Shown one piece after another: positions 1 through 11,351 of a DNA stretch of 64,000 nucleotides. How positions within the stretch are numbered: the first letter of the stretch is position 1; the number at the start of each line of letters is the position of its first letter. The position numbers and the translations under genes were made by a program. The stretch covers positions 3,019,001 through 3,083,000 of the forward strand of contig JAUIMM010000601.1 of assembly GCA_031769625.1 (NCBI GenBank). The letters are read 5' to 3'. Under the pieces are notes generated by a model that saw nothing but the letters and a program-made list of their open reading frames with translations, did no database searches and was not told where the DNA came from. The DNA comes from Taudactylus pleione (Eukaryota; Chordata; Amphibia; Anura; Myobatrachidae).

Positions 1-1660
1 TGTTCCATTCCGCTTGTGTATTGTTTCCTTTCTTTGTGGATTGGTAGTCCACAGGAGGGCAGCTTAATGTGATATATGACCATATTATATATATAGTTTA
101 TACATTATGATTATATTAGCTCCAGTAATATTTTTAGTTATTCAAACCTGTAAGAAAGAAAGAACCTAGACTATAGTGCCATTCTTTTACAAAATGTAGA
201 AACTCCTGTCCTGGTGCAGAGCTAGTTTTCTCATTTAGCATAAGCTATATTTTTTAGGTAATGCAGGCAACATCAGTTATGTCCTTTGGTCTGCTGTTTA
301 TCACAAAGCACAAAGGTACGCTTCTTACAAATTTATACAGTATGTGCAAATAAAAGTCCTGTCTATATTTTTGCAACAGTAGACCATATTCAATGTTTGC
401 ATAAATATGTATCTCAGTCATGTCCCCTGTGCTTTAATACTACCATTTGTTATTTTATGTTGTGATCACGTCTACAGAAAGTGAGATAATATGTTGCTCG
501 GATTTTCTATTAAACAATCACTTGTGCTGGTTCATCAATATCTGTCTACGCTTCCATAAACACAGTAGTGTAGTAGTGGGAACGTCATACAATGGTTAGG
601 TCTAGCATATTTCCAGATTTGTAGGTGACTTGTCCCTGCAGTTTGTGCCTGTGCCTATACTCACAAAGTAGCCAATCAATAACAAAAATGTGTATTTGGT
701 ATTACAATTCTTCTACAGACAAGGAACTTATCCAGTTTCTCTTGGGTTACACGGGTTACAATTGTTTCAGATTGGAGTTATTTAAAATTCTTTTGAATGC
801 TTTCATGAGCTGCTAGTCATGCTGGATTAGCAAATCGAATGGCAAAATGTGTCACACAGCATAAAGGTCACCACCTGCTTCTGCAGAATCATCGCCCACT
901 ACACTATGAGAAAGAACTTTTGTGTCTTACAGATTTTCTATATTTTCCGCCTGCCCCTTTATTCATTTCTGCCATGCCTGGCAAATGTTTGGAAGAAGAA
1001 AGTTGCAGAAAAAGGCTAAATGGGGGTTGGCTTTCAATCTTCCAGAGTTCATCTGATGTTAGCAGGGTTGGATAGAGGCAATGAGATCATTGCATCATCG
1101 TATACTGGTAAAACCCAGCATCTCCTCTGCTTCTGTTGTAAGTGAACAGTATACTGTAGTTTCATTTAGAAAGTATAGTAAGAGCTGTGGAGGCAGATCT
1201 ATCTCTGTCACCAGTGGGTTAAAATGGTAACTGGTGATTTCTTCATAGACCTGCAAAAATCTTGTGTGAGGCCATGAGGAGTCTGTACACAGTCCTTATT
1301 TGTGTATCAGAATGGCAAACAGACCTTTAAGATTAAACAGGTATTGTATATAACTGATTGAGCACACATAAGCATTGTGGTCCAAATGCTAGTTACAGCC
1401 AGATTATACTAAATTGTTCCAATAGCAGAAAATATAGTTTGGTCAGCAGAATGCATATATGCGTATATTAGATGGGCTTCTTCTATGTATCATTAAGATT
1501 TGACTATGGCAGAGAGTGATGTGTCTGCACTTAGCATTTTTGCAATGACTGACCATCGATTCTGAGCATCAAAGTAGTGGTGACAAGTTCTACCTCAAAG
1601 GTTTTGAAGATATGAAGGACATATTTAAGGATGTTCACACATAAAGTTGAGTATTGATTC
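1..1660. other. AT-rich DNA, no gene recognised
   Basis: I see no splice-bounded exon, transposase, reverse transcriptase or RNA gene here on either strand. The short frames at 625-816 and 839-1075 show low-complexity or chance composition and match no family I can name. Likely intergenic or intronic. Confidence 0.6.
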
Positions 1661-1841
1661 TTAGGGGTAAATTTACTAAGGTGAGAGTTTTTAGAAATGG
1701 AGATATTGCCCATAGCAACCAATCAGATTCTATCTATTATCTTCTAGAAGGTGCTAGTTAAATGTTAAGTAGAATCCGATTGGTTGCTATTGACAACATC
1801 TCCACTTCTAAAAACTCTCATTTTAGTAAATGTACCCCTAA
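1661..1841. mobile_element. Short palindromic MITE (GGGGTAAATTTACTAA termini)
   Basis: About 181 bp with long imperfect inverted arms. The left end reads TAGGGGTAAATTTACTAA and the right end is its near complement (TTAGTAAATGTACCCCTA). The arms carry a 'ttgctat(g/t)g(g/a)caac' segment and a central 'cttctagaaggtgctag'. TA at both ends suggests a Tc1/mariner-type TA duplication. The same family recurs at 59475-59645 with the same arm sequence. It has no coding capacity, so it would depend on a transposase elsewhere. Confidence 0.8.
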
Positions 1842-4163
1842 TATTGCTAATCATTCTTGAATTGCAAACTGTTAAAATCACTTACTGTATTTGCACAAAT
1901 AAATTGTATTTCTGTATTTTAATATAATACTGAGTCTCAGACTATATTTACTGATTGGCATAGAATCATAAAAAGATACAAAGGGTTACAATTTCATATT
2001 GTTCCATTAAGTGGTGCCATTTTTGGGGACAGATATAACACTGAATGTATGCCATGTTCTGGGTAAGCATTAAAACTTCAGCTTGTGACAGCTGAGTTCA
2101 AGGGTCAGGGTGGAGATTTTAAAAGTATAATGGTTTTTCATTAAGGTGTAGACATTCTGCTCTACTCTGTCATTCCCCTAATACCAAGATCAGATTAACA
2201 ATGGGGCAAATAGAGCTACATCTCCAGGCCTCCACATAAACATAGGCTCATTGTCATGATGATCACCAGCTGCCTAGCTGGTCCCTCAGTCAGCCATAAT
2301 TTATAAATATTAAAATAGCTTTTCTAGTATTATCACATAATTATGCATTTTTTTCTATTTTTATGTATTTAAGTAGAAAGAGTGGCTGATAGTGTAGGGG
2401 TGTACACACCCACATGGCTCTGGCCACACCCACACAGCACTGGTTACAGCTCCTCCCCTTCTCAGTATAGGCACTAAAACATTTTCAGCCCCAGGCCCAT
2501 GTGGCCCTCCGGCCCTGCTTAGTACTTGTATTTTTCCTCTTCTCCCCCTTTAATCTTCTTCCCCAAAAGCACTAAATAACCACTATGTGCACTCTTCTAC
2601 CATGGCAAATGTTTTAGCTTATTTTATTTATCATTATTTATTTTTTTACACTTATTTAAGTTTTCTTATTTTTAATCCATATTTTTTATCCATATAATGT
2701 TGCACTCTAATTTATTATGGCCTAAACTCCTAATACTATAGGCGTAACATTATATTTCCATTCATTAGCTATTTTCCAGTATTCTTGTGTATAGTTTAGT
2801 TTTGGAGTGTGCCTTATAACTCAGATATGGGCAGGAGTGACTCTTTACCATATTTATAAATATATATCTCCAGTGGAAGAGTAATAAAAGTATGCCCCTT
2901 TAAGATTTCTGTGCATCATTTGGATGAAATGTGTGTTAATGGCATACACACGTATCTCTCTAAATTAACATATATCCTTGCTGGGCAAAAACAAAAGCTT
3001 AAATCTATACAGGTTTTAGACTTTCAATAATGCCCAACTCTTTTTGTGCTCCTTGCAGTGGGTGATCTACATGGATGAAGGAGTTGTGGCCACAATAGGG
3101 CCCAGAGGTAAAGTGGGACTGACAATGCTGGCCAAACCCCTTACTCCAAACCCCCCCCCCACTCACATATTATTGAGAACCCCAGCTACTGCCAAATTGA
3201 GGCACCCACTCTAGCCCTTTCAAAGGCCTCCTCTGAGCATTCACTGGTCCACACATGCTCAGATGAGGATCTCCAGCTTGCTCTTTTGAGAGCAGATTAG
3301 GGAGATATGGAAGCTAGAATAGCATCACCAAACCCCTAGTTAAATTTTGGCATGGGGCCTGGTGATGCACTGCTCTGCCCCTGTCACCAAATTACTGTAC
3401 AACTAGAGCTGTCATTAGAGTACATCAACTGAGATCTGACTGGCCTAATATGCAATTTGTAGCACTTAACATTATGCATCATACTCTTGTTTCTCTAAGT
3501 CTCTACACAATTCCTTAGTGAGAAAAGTACTAATCTATTGCGCCTGGTACACTGTAAGTGACTTTGTATATGGCTATGATGCAAATAAGACAAAATATTT
3601 TTAAGTACTTAAAGAATGGGAACAACTACCTATAGTAGATTGTCTAAATTGCGCCAAGTGTCTTGCGACTTATGGTGAATGAAGGCACATTTGTACCAAC
3701 CATTAAAAGTCTTAAATAAGTAAACTTCCCAATCCCCTTATTTTAACCCCGTCCATTACTCCTTCAGACCACAGCCAGGGACAGAACTATAGTCCTTGGA
3801 GGGTGTACAGCATTTATGTGACCCTGCAGTTAGAGGGCTAGGTGATGCCAATTCAGCCACTATGCTGACCTGCACAATGAATTTTTGGGCATCCTTGGGA
3901 ACCAACTGATATGCAGTGAAGCTCCAAGCTGAAAAGCAAGAGTAGGAACCACCATAACAGTTGGATATGTAATACCACCCTGCACCGCAACTTTTGCTAT
4001 TGCTGTACAACAAAAAATGGTATTACTCTCTTGTCATTAGCTTCAACATATATAATTTAATATTTTATTTAAAATCAGCTGAAAAGACTTAAGACTATCT
4101 TAATTTTGTTAATTCCTTTTCATTAATGGAGCATTAGTAAACGTTGCTGTGACTTTGCATAGT
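1842..4163. other. Unannotated AT-rich interval
   Basis: No recognisable gene. There is a C9 run near 3150. Segments around 2400-2520 and 3080-3400 look like degraded repeat sequence (GC-richer, with phrases such as 'ggccctccggccctg'), but I could not define termini. Confidence 0.5.
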
Positions 4164-4692
4164 GGGCCTGATTCACTACCAAATGTAACTGCGATTGCAA
4201 TAGCAATTACGCATGCAGTCTCATTGCAATAGTATGCCATCGCAGCATAACATAAGGATGCCCACTTTATCTTACAAACATCCGTAATGTTTTGCAAGAC
4301 TGCAAAACCATTGGTAATATCGAGTACAATCGCAGCCTCACGCACACTTGCACAAGCACTGACCTTACTCAGAAATTGCTAACTTCCTCGCACGCTATGA
4401 GTACTCAGGCTGTGTACTGCATCACAGTGGATAATTTATGCACGCATATGCAATGGCGTTAAAATGCTCTGGCACGCCTGCGTTTCTCCGACCACCTCTC
4501 TGTCACCTCCCACAAATGGCACTTACTGTCAATTACTCTGCGATGTGTCTACATAGTCACTGCAATCTCAGTCCCGATGCATTGCAGTGGCCGGTTCACG
4601 CATGTGCACTGCGATGCATACGCATCTGCAGAACGAAACAATCGGCCGATTGCATGCGTAATCGCAGTTGCGATCGGTATTGAATCAGGCCC
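4164..4692. mobile_element. Non-autonomous DNA transposon, GGGCCTGATTCA family, copy 1
   Basis: The ends are perfect inverted repeats: GGGCCTGATTCA at 4164 and its complement ending at 4692. The arms continue to match, with 'aactgcgatt' and 'acgcatgca' appearing in opposite orientation near each end. A 3-bp duplication AGT flanks the element (4161-4163 and 4693-4695). Six copies in this window share the ends and the 3-bp flank pattern, which fits a PIF/Harbinger-type MITE; that assignment is inference. The frames inside are chance frames. Confidence 0.8.
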
Positions 4693-5655
4693 AGTGTTAA
4701 ATTTAGCATAGGATCATTTACTTTATAAATACTTGATTAAAATGTTGGCAAGGCCTATTGAAATGTTGCCCTGGATAGACCCTATTGATAAACCCTAAAT
4801 CGATACAATTCTACAGTGCAACATAGGGATACAATTGGCTTTAGATTTTAACATAGCAAATATTTAATTGACGTTTTAATGCAATCTTTATAAAAGTGCA
4901 TCAGTGCAGCTCTTAATGATCTGTTCTTTATAATACTTTACAGCAATTCAGCAATAAACTGTATATTTATCTGCTTACACACTACATAATAACCTCACAA
5001 CTCTTAGCTAGGAAAGAAAAACAATTTTATTATAATAAGGTCGTGCTGCTTTTACCAGCAGCAACATAGATTTTGTAAGCATTGCTGTTCACTCTGGCAA
5101 AAAGGAAAACTGCATTAGGCCATTTTTTTCATGTCTTGCTAATAAATTATTGATACTTTCAGCACCCAGTGCAGGATTAAGCATATTGCTTTTAAACGGG
5201 CCTCAGGGTTTAATAATATTTGAACTTCCTGTATATCCAATAACACACATGCATCCCAGCTAATGAAACATGATCTTATAAAAAGCTTTAAGAGAAAATG
5301 TAATATTAATGTCACATTATGTTTTGTTTACATGACCTTGAGAGCAACAGAAGTTGCAAAAATATATACATATGCCTGCCATGGTTTGTTACCCCATAGC
5401 AAAATGTTTTGTCTACATAAACACAACATTATTATTACAGTTTACTGATATGCAAAGCACAACTTTTGTTTTGTTACTTTTAAGTATTAATTTTCAATTT
5501 GAAAATAGATAAAACACCATTGATAATATAATATTATAGGCCTTGGAATGCTAATAATACTAATTAGTGCTTGATAAAACTGAAGTAGGTAATCATAAAG
5601 GCACGTATGTTACATTTGGACTTGTAGTCACAGCCCCTGGGTCAGTTTGCATACC
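4693..5655. other. Unannotated AT-rich interval
   Basis: No coding or repeat structure was recognised apart from short A/T runs. Confidence 0.5.
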
Positions 5656-6060
5656 TCAAACTGGATAAATTCGGCATCCTGATGATTGGGATGCCAACGC
5701 TTACATTATCGATGCCAGAATCCTGACACCGATCAAAATCTCAGCTCTGGCATCCCAACATCCGGGATACCGAAGGTAAGTAGCGGGATTGGGGGGAGGG
5801 TTAGGGTTAAGTTTAGGGGATAGGCACTAGGGGGAGGGTTAGGGTTAGTCACTAAGAGGAGAGGGTGCCGGGAGAGGGAGTTTAGGTTTAGGCACTGGAG
5901 GGGAGAGGTTAAGGTCCGGCACCGTGGAGGGAGGGAGGGTTAGGGTAGCGAGGGGAGAGGGTTAGCATACTGACCAACAAGTGTCGGTATGCTAACCCTA
6001 TTGGGAGCGGGATTCTGACCGCTGGTATCCCGAGCACCGGCATCCCGTACCCAACCCCCT
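5656..6060. mobile_element. Element carrying telomere-like GGGTTAGG array, copy A
   Basis: The outer parts are rich in 'gggat(g/a)cc', 'catcccg' and 'atccgggat' phrases in opposite orientations. The centre (about 5785-5960) holds repeated GGGTTAGGGTTAG / GGTTTAGGCACT units. This structure recurs at 22034-22932 (opposite strand), 27238-27716, 54766-55235 and 60483-60715 (opposite strand), so it is an interspersed family and not a telomere. Ends are approximate. Confidence 0.65.
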
Positions 6061-6882
6061 CAAACAAACAGAGATAGGAAGGAGGATCCATTAATGGATA
6101 AGATGGGGGCTTACTGTGAATATAGGAGTCCAAAGTGGAGTCTTCAATGAATCGCCAAAAAGTTTTTTAAAAGCAAATTTTATGTTATTTTTAACAACAA
6201 ATCTGTTTACTTGAAATCAGCCTTTCTCAACTAAATATCTTACCAGTGAGACAGTTTGGACTTTCATTGTGTGCAGTACGCAGTGTCAAAAAAGTAATTT
6301 CACTATTTTCATTTGACACCCTTAATCTATACAGATATTTATATGATAGCATAGAGCACACTATGCCAGCTAGTGGCTGGTGAAGCATTTTGGAACTTAC
6401 CGTTTCGCCAGAGCCACAGAGACTCCCAATGGACCCAGGTGCTCGGGGTATATGGTCTCCTTAACGCTCCCTTGCTAAGTAAGTATGTATAGTGCTTCGC
6501 AGTTGTGCAAGTACTGGGTACATAGTCATGGCATTATGAGGAGTATGTTTATGCCTCCATTACAGCATCCCAAGCCTGAGTAATCTGTACCCATGTCCCC
6601 CCATGTTGGTGCCCCTGAGTTTTACACAACTTGGAAAGGCAAAGGTAGTCCAAGCCTGGTATACAGATAGCATAAAGAAAGCAGAGTTATATAGTTTTAT
6701 GGGTAAAGTGGGTTCTAGTGGGGGTGCTGAGGGTGAGTGGGCAATTATGGTGGTTGTATGTTGGGGAGCTATGCATGCAAGTAATTGTTGCTTGCCCCAG
6801 GTGCTGACAGATCTCAGAGAACAGTTTTGTTCAGGGGTTGGGTCCTCTCTGCAGCTTTTATTGTGCAGCTGTTAGACTGACA
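6061..6882. other. No recognised feature
   Basis: The frame at 6603-6875 (90 codons) has no recognisable domain. Its composition is unremarkable and it is probably non-coding. Confidence 0.5.
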
Positions 6883-7190
6883 TAGGCTGAGTCTCCCATA
6901 TCCAAAATGCTGAGGATCAGGGGTATTTGGGATATCGGAATATTCCGTATTTTAGAATACTTGCATAGCATTATGAAATCTCTTGGGAATGGGACCCAAA
7001 TCTAAACACAGAATGCATTTATGTTTTATATACACCATATACACACAGCCTGCAGGTAAGTTCTACAATATTTTCAATAATTTTGTGACTCAAACAAAGT
7101 TTGTGTACAATACATGAAATTTATTTATGTTTCATATACAGCTTATAAAATCAGCCTGCAAGTAATTTTCAGGTAAAACATTTGATGCTA
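6883..7190. mobile_element. Tigger/pogo-like MITE, 5' part, copy 1
   Basis: It begins at a TA dinucleotide with GGCTGAGTCTCCCATATCC and continues 'ggatatcggaatattccgtatttt', the same terminal sequence as the copies at 33476-33900 and 42003-42351. The internal 'cagcctgcaggtaa' and 'tttgtgactcaaacaaagtttgtg' are shared. The expected complementary right end was not found, so this copy is truncated or decayed. The pogo/Tigger assignment rests on the TA flank and the general terminal style and is inference. Confidence 0.6.
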
Positions 7191-8476
7191 CTGTAGCATA
7201 TTTATTTAAAATACTGGCCTTTGAAAAAATAATCAAAATCAATGTAGTTCATAAAAGATATTCTTGTAAAATATATCAATGTTTTTGACTAACTTTTTAC
7301 TACGTAGGCAACAAACAAAATCTTCCCACATTAATAAAGCACCAAAATCATAATATTCTCTTTTACTGTACCTCTTTAAGACTTTAAAGAATATGATTCA
7401 TATTAACCTATGTTTACAGTATGTCTCTATACATTCCTAAATTCTATCAATATGTCAAAACTTTTGTAAAGATTATGTAGTTCCACTTTTTATTACAATA
7501 AATTAAACATTTTTTATGTAAATTTTTCATTAATTTCTTAACCAACTCAATATTTTTATTTTATTTTGTCAAATTGTGTGGCTCAAGGATTTATAATTAT
7601 TTCATAAGATGGTTTCACATGTTCTCCAAAAAAACACAAATCTGACTCAAATTTATAAAATATCTTATCATTATTGTCAATCTTTATACATATCAGAATA
7701 TTTTTTGTATTATTTTATATTTGTATTCTTGTTGGAATATACTGTGATATTTAAATTTGCTCTGTAGGGCGTAACCAATTAAGAAAAGTCTTGTAATGTA
7801 GCCCTTATATACTTATTGTGATGTGAAATATCCCTTAGTGACATGGAATGATGCTAATACACACATAAAATACAAACAACCTGGGATGAACAGTAATCTT
7901 TATTAGAATATTTGTATGACGATGGGACTGTACTACAATTAATATTTTCACCAATACGGAATCAAAGTCATTTACAAGACATAGATTTAGAATCAGAAAA
8001 ATTCCCTTTATTTCACTCCAAAGGTATTACTTCTATATCAACACCTAACTTGTAACAGCGCCCTGCTCATCACACTGGGTGCATATTTTGACCTTTTGGA
8101 AGGGATTATAATTAGTATACCTGCAGGGTAGTTAAAATTAGCCCCCCATTCCCTCATTTTCCTTCCCTTTATTTTCATTAATGGATACGAGTACTAATAC
8201 ATGTTTTTAACTAATATTATAAGTTATATTTAACTTTTTTTGTCATCTGTTAATTGAAGAGTGCACCAACAAAAAGTCTTTCTTTTTTCTTTAAATGCTT
8301 ATTACATATCAGACTATGTAAGTCCCACTTTTCTATGCATAGATAATCAGGTTCAGTTATCACAGTAATGATGTGAGGGAAAGCATCTTGTAAAATATGT
8401 CTAATCATTTTATTAGGATATGCTTTTAATCATTTTTTTTATACTAAGGGTCAATGAAGGAGGAAATAGTGAAGAC
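7191..8476. other. Very AT-rich interval, no gene recognised
   Basis: Long A/T-dominated sequence with no open frame of note and no clear repeat ends. Confidence 0.55.
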
Positions 8477-8914
8477 CAGAGATGTAACTAGACATGGGGG
8501 GCCCCATATCAAAATGTTCTTGGGCCCCTCTAGGTCCCCCCAACATCTTCCCTCTCCACACCCCCCACCCCTGTACTCCCTCCCCTTGACTTACTTCTGC
8601 TCTGTGGTCGTGTCCTCCTTCAGCAGTGTGCTGCACAGGGCAGGAACCATCTCTCCTCACTGACTGATAGCTGGGAGAAACCATGCTGAGCAGAGGTACA
8701 GTCCCAGATCATGGCCACGCCTCCTCCCAGTATCAGTCAGTGAGGAGAGATGGAGGCAGAGCCAACCAGGAGGGCAGATGTGCCTGCCCTGTGCAGTGCA
8801 GCACACTAGCACTGCTGCTGAAGGAGGACAAGCTGGCCTTGCACCATAGGTACAGGGTGAGGGCTGGGCCCCATAGCAGCCGCAACCCCTGCACCTACGG
8901 TAGTTACGCCAGTG
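8477..8914. mobile_element. hAT-type MITE with 8-bp duplication
   Basis: The ends are CAGAGATGTAACTA and the complement of CACTGGCGTAACTA. The flanks are GTGAAGAC (8469-8476) and GTGAAGAT (8915-8922), an 8-bp target duplication with one change, which is diagnostic of hAT. The interior contains a second inverted repeat: 'cagcagtgtgctgcacagggcagg' near 8620 returns inverted near 8786-8815. Several overlapping frames inside come from this palindromy and are not genes. Confidence 0.8.
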
Positions 8915-9375
8915 GTGAAGATGAAGAATGGAAGACAGAAATAAGAAGAAAGAAAAAAAGCTGATGAGACAGAAACCAAAGGCGGTGGTGGAGGTGCTGG
9001 AGAACCCAGCAAGAAACAAAAATGAGGTACTTACAGAAGGTGACTAATAAGAAAATGGAGCAAAATTATAGGATGGGTAAAAAATTATTGTAAATCACCT
9101 TAAAAAGATATAAGGGTAGTTGAAGGTATAAAATATGACTTGGGTGCCTATAGCTGAGAGAATGTCGGTGTGCAAAGTCGCAGTGGCTGGACAGATAACT
9201 ACCCATCCTAATGCAGGCTGGCTTGTTATGCTATTAATCATATGTTGTGGCTGTGTTTTATATTTTTTAAATTTGTAATGTAACTGACACTTGTATTATT
9301 ATGTTGTAGTGTGTTACATGGTTTTTCGTTTACTTCACTTGTGTTGTAAATGACAATAAAGCATTCTATTTCATT
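8915..9375. other. Unannotated interval
   Basis: A purine-rich run (about 8920-8960) is followed by AT-rich sequence ending in an AATAAAG-type signal near 9355. No gene recognised. Confidence 0.45.
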
Positions 9376-9776
9376 CATGGCCGGCTCCAGTGTTAATAGC
9401 ACCCTGTGCCGGCCGAAAATGGGGGAGTGGCCTATTTAAAATAGGTCACGCCTCCTTATGTGACGTTATCTGAGGTGCGTGCCCGCATTGCACGCCTCCA
9501 AATAACGCCAGGCTGGGGGGTGCCTCACTTTCACGGCACTGAATGGATGCCACGCGCATGCGCGCAGCATCCATTCAGACTCCGGGGTCGCGGCACTATC
9601 GCACAGCCGCGGTAGTGGGGGTCTCCAAACCCAGATTTCACCACCCGCAGGCCACTTCGGCCCATGGACAAGACAGTACTGTCGCGCTGAAATCGCGATG
9701 CTGGGGAAGGGTGCGCCCTCTATGGGTGGTGCCCCTGTTCGACTGCTCAGGTCAAACACCCCTAGAGCCGGCCCTG
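9376..9776. mobile_element. hAT-type MITE, GGCCGGCTC family
   Basis: The left end is CATGGCCGGCTCCAG and the right end is CTAGAGCCGGCCCTG, which are complementary with few changes. The flanks ATTTCATT (9368-9375) and ATTCTATT (9777-9784) form an 8-bp duplication with two transitions. The interior is GC-rich (CpG-containing) against AT-rich surroundings. A related inverted fragment lies at 56964-57337, sharing 'ggggc(a/g)ccacccatagag'. Confidence 0.7.
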
Positions 9777-10021
9777 ATTCTATTCAATTCATCAAGCCTT
9801 TTCCCATAAAATTATGTATAATCTGCAGTTTCAACATAATTGTATGTATTGTTGATATGTACTAATAACCTAATAAGAAGATTTTACATATATCATCTGC
9901 AAAAGGCTAATTAGATCTGCAGACCACAGTCCCTATTATTATCAATGGGGACTACCATCTGACTCCTATGTTTGAAAAACATAGCTTTACAAAGTTTGTC
10001 CCTGTTGAATAAAACCGTCCT

Positions 10022-10258
10022 CAGATGGCGTTAATATCTTTATGCCTATGGAGAATTCTGCCAGAAGGAGAATCTTACAATCCCTGTCCTGCAGCCTTCA
10101 TCTAGCTTTGGTAACTGAATCTGTGGGCAAGTGCAGTGTCAGATGGCGTTAATCGCTTTATACCTATGAAGGATTCTTACAGAAGAGAGATCTTATGATC
10201 CGTATCATGAAGCCTTTGTTCCAGCTCCAGAACTGAATCTGTGGGCAACTGCAGTGTT
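10022..10258 (+). repeat. 118-bp tandem duplication
   Basis: Two diverged direct copies of about 118 bp. Both begin 'cagatggcgttaat' (10022 and 10140) and end 'ctgaatctgtgggcaa(g/c)tgcagtgt'. It lies just upstream of the Penelope-like coding remnant and could be part of that element's 5' side or an older repeat. A small hairpin ('cttgcagtgacaggcagcat' and its complement) follows at about 10320-10366. Confidence 0.7.
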
Positions 10259-10563
10259 AGAAACTTAGTAGGAGTCTCTTGAGAATGTGAAAGAGTCCTC
10301 TTATGTGGTTGAAATATAACTTGCAGTGACAGGCAGCATTTCTCGTTACTGCTATCACTGCAAGTTAATTTTACACATACATTTCATACAGCAGGGATAA
10401 TTTAGTTAAAAAAATGAAAAAAACACTGAAATAATGACTGATGATGATCACTGCTGCAACTATTAGGACAATAGAAACATCGTCCTGACTTTTGAAATAA
10501 ATGATGTAAGTTTACATTTTCTTGACATCACAGTGTATATAAAAGATGTATCCATTCAGACTA

Positions 10564-10966
10564 AGGGCAAAATTTACTAAGCGGCAGTTTGACGGCGGTT
10601 TCTATTCTATTCTAAACCCTGGCGGTTTGGTGGCGTGTTCTATTCTGTTCTAAACCCTGGGGGTTTGGTGGCGGTTTTGCAGCAGTTTCTAAATGACAGC
10701 CCTGTTCTATTCTATTCTCAAATGTGTTTTGACTGTGGTTTGGCGGCGGTTTTGCTATATGCAGATTTACTAAGGCCAAAACTGCTGCAAAACTGCCATC
10801 AAAACACATTTTAGAATAGAATAGAACAGGGCTGTCATTTAGAAACTGCTGAAAAACCACCACCAAACCCCTGGGGTGTAGAACAGAATAGAACCCACCA
10901 TCAAACTGCCGATCTTTAGAATAGAATAGAAACTGCAGTCAAACCGTGCTTAGTAAATTTTGCCCT
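10564..10966. mobile_element. 403-bp palindromic MITE inside the Penelope-like ORF
   Basis: It begins AGGGCAAAATTTACTAAGC and ends with the exact complement (GCTTAGTAAATTTTGCCCT). The arms are about 190 bp and carry repeated 'ttctattctattct' / 'agaatagaatagaa' and 'ggcggtttggtggcg' units. The two halves are near-complements around a centre near 10765. It separates two parts of the PLE reverse transcriptase, so it inserted after the PLE. Confidence 0.85.
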
Positions 10967-11351
10967 AAAAATTACACCAAACCAACAGACTCTGGTGCAT
11001 ATATCAGTACAGACAGTTGCCACCATAGCAACTGGCTTGACTCAATACCGGAGGGTCAGTTGAAAAGATTGAAAAGAAATTGCTCTGAACCACATGTGTT
11101 TCTCTCTCAGGCATGTGGATATGAAGAAAGTAAGACCAACAAATCCCTCAGTAAGGTGAAAGGTCTGAATCGGAAAGATCTTTTATGTCTGGATAAAAAA
11201 CACCGGATAAAAAAGGAGATAAATACCAATGGGCATTTATTATGGATTACACATATCAATGCAAAGGGGTAGAGAAAATTTTAAACAGGCATTGGGGACT
11301 TCTCAAAAAAGACCCAATAATAGGAGTATCCATCCCTGATAGACCCATATA

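Noticed and set aside
5785..5960. True telomere or chromosome-end signature
   Set aside because: The GGGTTAGG units are degenerate, short, bounded by element ends and repeated at five places in both orientations.
8657..9019. 120-codon minus-strand frame with a hydrophobic Phe/Leu-rich start
   Set aside because: Most of it lies in the hAT MITE at 8477-8914; the hydrophobic start is the complement of an A/G-rich run.
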